10,461 bases of DNA from Rhodocyclaceae bacterium (GTDB lineage: Bacteria; Pseudomonadota; Gammaproteobacteria; Burkholderiales; Rhodocyclaceae), in contig JAFSWK010000167.1 in NCBI GenBank assembly GCA_017444505.1, forward strand, positions 1-10,461, given 5' to 3'. Position numbers and translations under genes: made by a program. Position 1 is the stretch's first letter. Every line of letters starts with the position of its first letter. A model generated the notes under the pieces. That model did not search any database, was not told where the DNA came from, and saw only the letters and a list, made by a program, of their open reading frames with translations. Positions 6,991-10,461 of the stretch are shown here, in pieces.

Positions 6991-9900
6991 CTACCGAAAC
7001 GAGATGGTGTAATACACATCCGCCGAGTTGTTTTCGCCGCCCCGGATGACCAGGGAGAGGTTGCGGCTGATTTGGTAGGTGAGTTTGGCGAGTGTTTGGG
7101 CGTCGGTGAGGCTTTGTTCGAAGGAGAGGGTGAGGCGGTCGGTGAGGCGTTTGCCGAGGGTGAGGTTTTGCGAGGCGTTGCCTTGCTGGGTGACTTCCGA
7201 GCCGTCGGCTACTACGCTGCTGGTTTTGGCGCGCTTGGCCGAGCCGAGTTCGCCGGCACCCAGGCCAATGTCCAGACCGAGGGAGTCGTGCAGTTTGCCG
7301 GCTACGCCGCCGTCATCGTCGCCGCTGCTGAATAGCGCGCGGGCGGCGGTGGCGAGCAGGGCGAGGTCGCCGGGGCCGCCGTTGGAGGCGCGTCCGAGGA
7401 CAATCCAGGCGAGCTTGTCGATTTCGGCCACTTCGGGGTGCGAGACGAGTTTGATGACCGGACGGCGGGCGGAGCCGAGCACTTCCACGCCAGCTTCCAC
7501 GTCCAGCCCTTTGCGCAGCGCCAGCAGGTTCAGGCCGGGGTTGTCCAGCGGCCCCTGAAAGTTGATGATGCCGCGCTCGATGGTGAGGTCTTGCCCGTAG
7601 CCCCGGAAGATGCCGTCGCGGGTGGAGACGGTGCCGATGGCCGAGAGCGGGTGCTGGTCGCGCTGGCGCAGGTCAAGCGCGCCGGTGAGACGGGTGCGCA
7701 GCCCCATGGCGGAAAGATGCAGGTTGCGACCGAGGTTGATGTGAATGTCCGCCTGAATGCCGCTGGGTTTGCGGCCAGCGTTTTCGGCGGCGCGGGCGGC
7801 TTCTTCAGCGGCGCGTTGCTGCTCTACGGTGACGACATCGCTGCCGAGGCTGGGGGCGGGTACGTCGGCCATTTCGATGTAGCCGCTGTCGACCTTGAAA
7901 TCCGCTTTCAGCGTGGTGAGCGTGGCATCCTGGCGGGCGTTGCCTTTGCCGGAGAGCAGCAGCCAGCGGTCTGCGCGCTGGAGTACGGGCAGGCGGTCGG
8001 CGGCGAAGGTGAAATTGCCGCTGGCGTCACTGAGCGTGATGTTGCCGCTGGCGGTGAGCGTGCCGGGCGTTTGCGTGAAACGCTCGACCGGCACCTGTTT
8101 GCCGTTGGGTCGCACCTTGTTGGGCGAGACGAAGGCCAGACGGGTGAGGGTCAGACGGTCGCGGTCAAAGCTGGCTTGCAAGGTGCCGCCGCTCAAATCC
8201 AGCCCTTGTTCGGGCATGGCGACGGCCAGTTCCTTGCCGTCGATTTTGCCGGTGACTTGCGGCGCGGCCAGCGTGCCGGCGATTTTTACGTCGGCGCGCA
8301 CGGCACCGGCGGTGCGCACGAGCTGGTCGGGCACCAGATGGCTGGCCCAGGAAAGGTCGGGCGCGTCCAGCGTGACTTGTCCGTCCAGACGGGCGGTGGG
8401 CGCGAGCGTCCAGCCGCCTTCTTCGGTGCGCGAAAGCGCGCTGGCAAGGTCGGCGTCGAGTTTGCCGAAGGTGCTGCCTTGCAGGTCGAGCGCCAGTTTC
8501 AGGTGATTTTTTTCGGCGTTCAGACGCGCGTCCAGCGTTTTGATGCCTAGCGCGAAGGGGCGCTCTCCGGGCAGGCGCAAGTCGCCTTTTTCGCGCACGA
8601 TGTGCGCCGTGCCCGAAAGGGTGTCGGCCAGCGCAATGTCCCACTGGCCGCCGAGGACGAGCGGGTCGGGGCTGGCGGGCAGTTTGGCGTCCGGGCTGAG
8701 GGCGGCAAGATCTAGGGCGAAATTGCGCAGTTCGCCTTGCGCGTGCAGTTTTCCGGCGTTCCAGGCGGTGCGGCGCAGGTGCAGTTCGCCTTGTGTGCCG
8801 AGGGTGAGGCGGGCTTCGCCGAGTTCGACGGTTTGCGGGTTGAGGGTGAGCGCGGCGGGCGCTTGCAGGCGGGCGGCGAAGCGCCCCGTGGTTTGCAGGC
8901 GCTGGATTTTGCCCGCCCAGTGGTCAAAATCCTGCCCGCTCAGGCCGCCGTTGAGTTCGATGTCTGCGCGGTCGCGGTCGTTTTGCGACAGGCGCGCGAC
9001 GAGGGTGTGGGCGCTGCGCTCGCCGCGTAGCTGGATTTCGGCGTGACGCAGCAGGCTGCGTTTTTCCGGTTCGGCATCCGGTTGCGTAAGACCGGCCAGC
9101 CCCACGTCCAGATGCAGCGGCGCGGGTTTGCCCGCCTCTGCCCAGTCGATATGACCTTTGACGAAGGCGCTGGCCAGTTGCAGACCGCCGGGCAGGTGCA
9201 AGTCGCCTGCGTCCAGATCGACGCGGGCGGCGGGATTGCGGGCGGTGCCGGAGAGGTCGGTGGCGAGTTTCAACCGTCCGGCCAGCCCTTGTTGCAGCAG
9301 GTCAAAATCGGCCAGTTTGGGGGCGTCCAGGGTGATTTTCAGATGGTCGCCTGCACGCCCCCAGCGCCCTGCGGCGTGGAGTTTGCCGCTGCCCAGCGCG
9401 AGCTGGATGACGCTTTCGTCCAGCGCCTCGCCGTGGAGCCTTACCTTGCCTTCGCCGCTGAGTGCGCGGCCTGCAAAGGTGCTGGGCTGAAAACGGAAAT
9501 CGGCGGCGAGCACGGGCGCGTCCGCCAGTGTGCCTTGCGCCTGAAAATCCAGATTGAGGTCGGCTTTGGGGGCGCTGGCGACAAACTCGGCAGGGTTGAC
9601 GGCTTTCAGCGCGCCTTGCGCGGCAAAACGGGCGTCGGCGGCGTGGTATTCGCCGTCCAGATGCAGCTGCGCGCGCCCCGTGGCGAGTTGCACGCGGGCG
9701 TTCTGGCGCGCGGGCGTGCCGTGCGCTTCGATGCGACCGGCAAGCGTGGCGGCGGGCAGAGTGGCATCGAGCGCGGACGGGTGCAGGTTTGCCAGCGTGA
9801 TGTCGGCTTGCATCAGACCGGCGCTGTGGGCATCCGCCTGCCAGCCGAGGCTGCCGGTGACCGTGCCTTCGCCGCGCAGCAGAATGCGCAAGTCATCCAG

Positions 9901-10461
9901 CCGGACAGCTTTGGCGGCGAGCGCCAGCGCGGTAGACAGCGATTCCAGCGGCAGCAGTTGTTTGTCCAGCGTGCCTGCGGCGGCGTTTTTTAGCGCCAGC
10001 GTGCCGTGCAACTGCCACGGCTGGTCGGCGGTGTTCGCTTGGCGCAGTTGCAGTTCGGCATCCAGACGCGCGGCGGGGGCGGCGGCGGCAAAATGCGCGG
10101 GGTCAATTTCCTGCGCCTGCACCTGCGCCTGCACAAGCGGCATGGGCAGCAGGGCGTTGAGCGTGGCGTTCGCCTGCACGCGGGCGGTCTCGTCGACCGT
10201 GGCGACCAGTTGCAGGGGCAGGGCGTCCAGCGCGCCTTCGGCGTCCAGCCGCGCGGCGAGCGCGTGGGTTTTGCCTTCCGTCGCGCCGGGCAGGGCGCCG
10301 GTGAGCGTGGCGTGCGCCGTGGCGGTGTAGGGCTGGGCGGCGGTGTTGGCGGCGGCGGCCAGCGTCAGTTCGCCGTCGATGGGGACGATGGCCGCGCGCA
10401 GCTCGTCAATCTGGTGCGCCTGGCCGTCGCTGTGCAAGGCGGCGGAAAAATCGCGCACCAG
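6991..10461 (-). CDS. tamB: Translocation and assembly module subunit TamB (DUF490 / YtfN), N-terminus beyond the window
   Basis: 1,156 codons are open up to the window edge (the edge codon is CTG), with a TAG stop at 6991-6993. TamB proteins usually run about 1,250-1,400 aa, so the start, with its inner-membrane anchor, lies past 10461. The visible chain is a long series of short beta-strands rich in 'L.L.G...A.G' and 'A.G.L.L' units. These form the lipid-conducting beta-taco that spans the periplasm. The last ~330 residues are the TamB C-terminal domain, with diagnostic stretches: LSAIGTVSTRDGIFRGYGQ, IERGIINFQGPLDNPGLNL, RPVIKLVSHPEV and IDKLAWIVLGR. The chain ends in an aromatic strand, YYTISFR, suited to pairing with the outer-membrane partner TamA. 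An Ala/Glu-rich helix (about residues 876-892 of the visible part) interrupts the strands before that domain. TamB works with TamA in outer-membrane biogenesis and phospholipid transport. tamA is not in view and would be expected upstream, beyond 10461. Confidence 0.94.
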   Translation of the reverse strand: MVRDFSAALHSDGQAHQIDELRAAIVPIDGELTLAAAANTAAQPYTATAHATLTGALPGATEGKTHALAARLDAEGALDALPLQLVATVDETARVQANATLNALLPMPLVQAQVQAQEIDPAHFAAAAPAARLDAELQLRQANTADQPWQLHGTLALKNAAAGTLDKQLLPLESLSTALALAAKAVRLDDLRILLRGEGTVTGSLGWQADAHSAGLMQADITLANLHPSALDATLPAATLAGRIEAHGTPARQNARVQLATGRAQLHLDGEYHAADARFAAQGALKAVNPAEFVASAPKADLNLDFQAQGTLADAPVLAADFRFQPSTFAGRALSGEGKVRLHGEALDESVIQLALGSGKLHAAGRWGRAGDHLKITLDAPKLADFDLLQQGLAGRLKLATDLSGTARNPAARVDLDAGDLHLPGGLQLASAFVKGHIDWAEAGKPAPLHLDVGLAGLTQPDAEPEKRSLLRHAEIQLRGERSAHTLVARLSQNDRDRADIELNGGLSGQDFDHWAGKIQRLQTTGRFAARLQAPAALTLNPQTVELGEARLTLGTQGELHLRRTAWNAGKLHAQGELRNFALDLAALSPDAKLPASPDPLVLGGQWDIALADTLSGTAHIVREKGDLRLPGERPFALGIKTLDARLNAEKNHLKLALDLQGSTFGKLDADLASALSRTEEGGWTLAPTARLDGQVTLDAPDLSWASHLVPDQLVRTAGAVRADVKIAGTLAAPQVTGKIDGKELAVAMPEQGLDLSGGTLQASFDRDRLTLTRLAFVSPNKVRPNGKQVPVERFTQTPGTLTASGNITLSDASGNFTFAADRLPVLQRADRWLLLSGKGNARQDATLTTLKADFKVDSGYIEMADVPAPSLGSDVVTVEQQRAAEEAARAAENAGRKPSGIQADIHINLGRNLHLSAMGLRTRLTGALDLRQRDQHPLSAIGTVSTRDGIFRGYGQDLTIERGIINFQGPLDNPGLNLLALRKGLDVEAGVEVLGSARRPVIKLVSHPEVAEIDKLAWIVLGRASNGGPGDLALLATAARALFSSGDDDGGVAGKLHDSLGLDIGLGAGELGSAKRAKTSSVVADGSEVTQQGNASQNLTLGKRLTDRLTLSFEQSLTDAQTLAKLTYQISRNLSLVIRGGENNSADVYYTISFR

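Noticed and set aside
7438..8550. 370-codon plus-strand open frame within tamB, and a similar 316-codon one at 9043-9993
   Set aside because: Both are mirror images of the tamB reading frame. Gly/Ala/Arg/Val-rich composition, no domains, and no separate promoter or ribosome site.

Overview
This window looks like an ordinary, gene-dense piece of a GC-rich proteobacterial chromosome, most likely from a betaproteobacterium. The evidence is the style of the LysR, RadA, SerB, TamB and DAHP synthase proteins, classical sigma70-like and Shine-Dalgarno signals, and strong G/C preference at third codon positions. That taxonomic call is inference; there is no rRNA or marker gene here to fix it.

Layout. 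Plus strand, 1-608: the 3' end of a gene resembling the DUF6165 family, then a small predicted outer-membrane lipoprotein of unknown role. After an AT-rich promoter region (609-690) come a LysR-type regulator (691-1635) and radA (1638-3020). These two are separated by 2 nt and probably share a transcript. radA meets serB (3031-3891, minus) tail to tail with 10 bp between them. serB is the downstream partner of a class I DAHP synthase gene (3888-4970, minus), with a 4-bp ATGA overlap. That operon is read from a short divergent region (4971-5068), whose other side serves a Nudix hydrolase of the NudL / CoA-pyrophosphatase type (5069-5674, plus). Next is a monocistronic zinc-dependent alcohol dehydrogenase (5834-6907, plus), with lower GC than its neighbours. 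It ends at a perfect hairpin (6927-6954) that also serves the converging gene tamB (6991 to beyond 10461, minus). tamB is a very large autotransport/outer-membrane biogenesis protein whose N-terminus lies outside the window.

How the genes relate. The DAHP synthase (entry to aromatic amino-acid synthesis) and phosphoserine phosphatase (last step to serine) are translationally coupled. They may be co-regulated as amino-acid biosynthesis, serine also being a substrate for tryptophan synthase. RadA (recombination repair), the Nudix enzyme (nucleotide/CoA clean-up) and TamB (envelope) are housekeeping. The alcohol dehydrogenase is the most accessory-looking gene.

I found no mobile element, CRISPR array, tRNA, rRNA, phage or toxin-antitoxin gene, and nothing that amounts to a previously undescribed system. 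The observations most worth a second look are the LysR-box-like dyad over the lysR -10 region, the lysR-radA and aro-serB couplings, the Gly at the feedback-specificity position of the DAHP synthase, and the compositionally distinct dehydrogenase unit.
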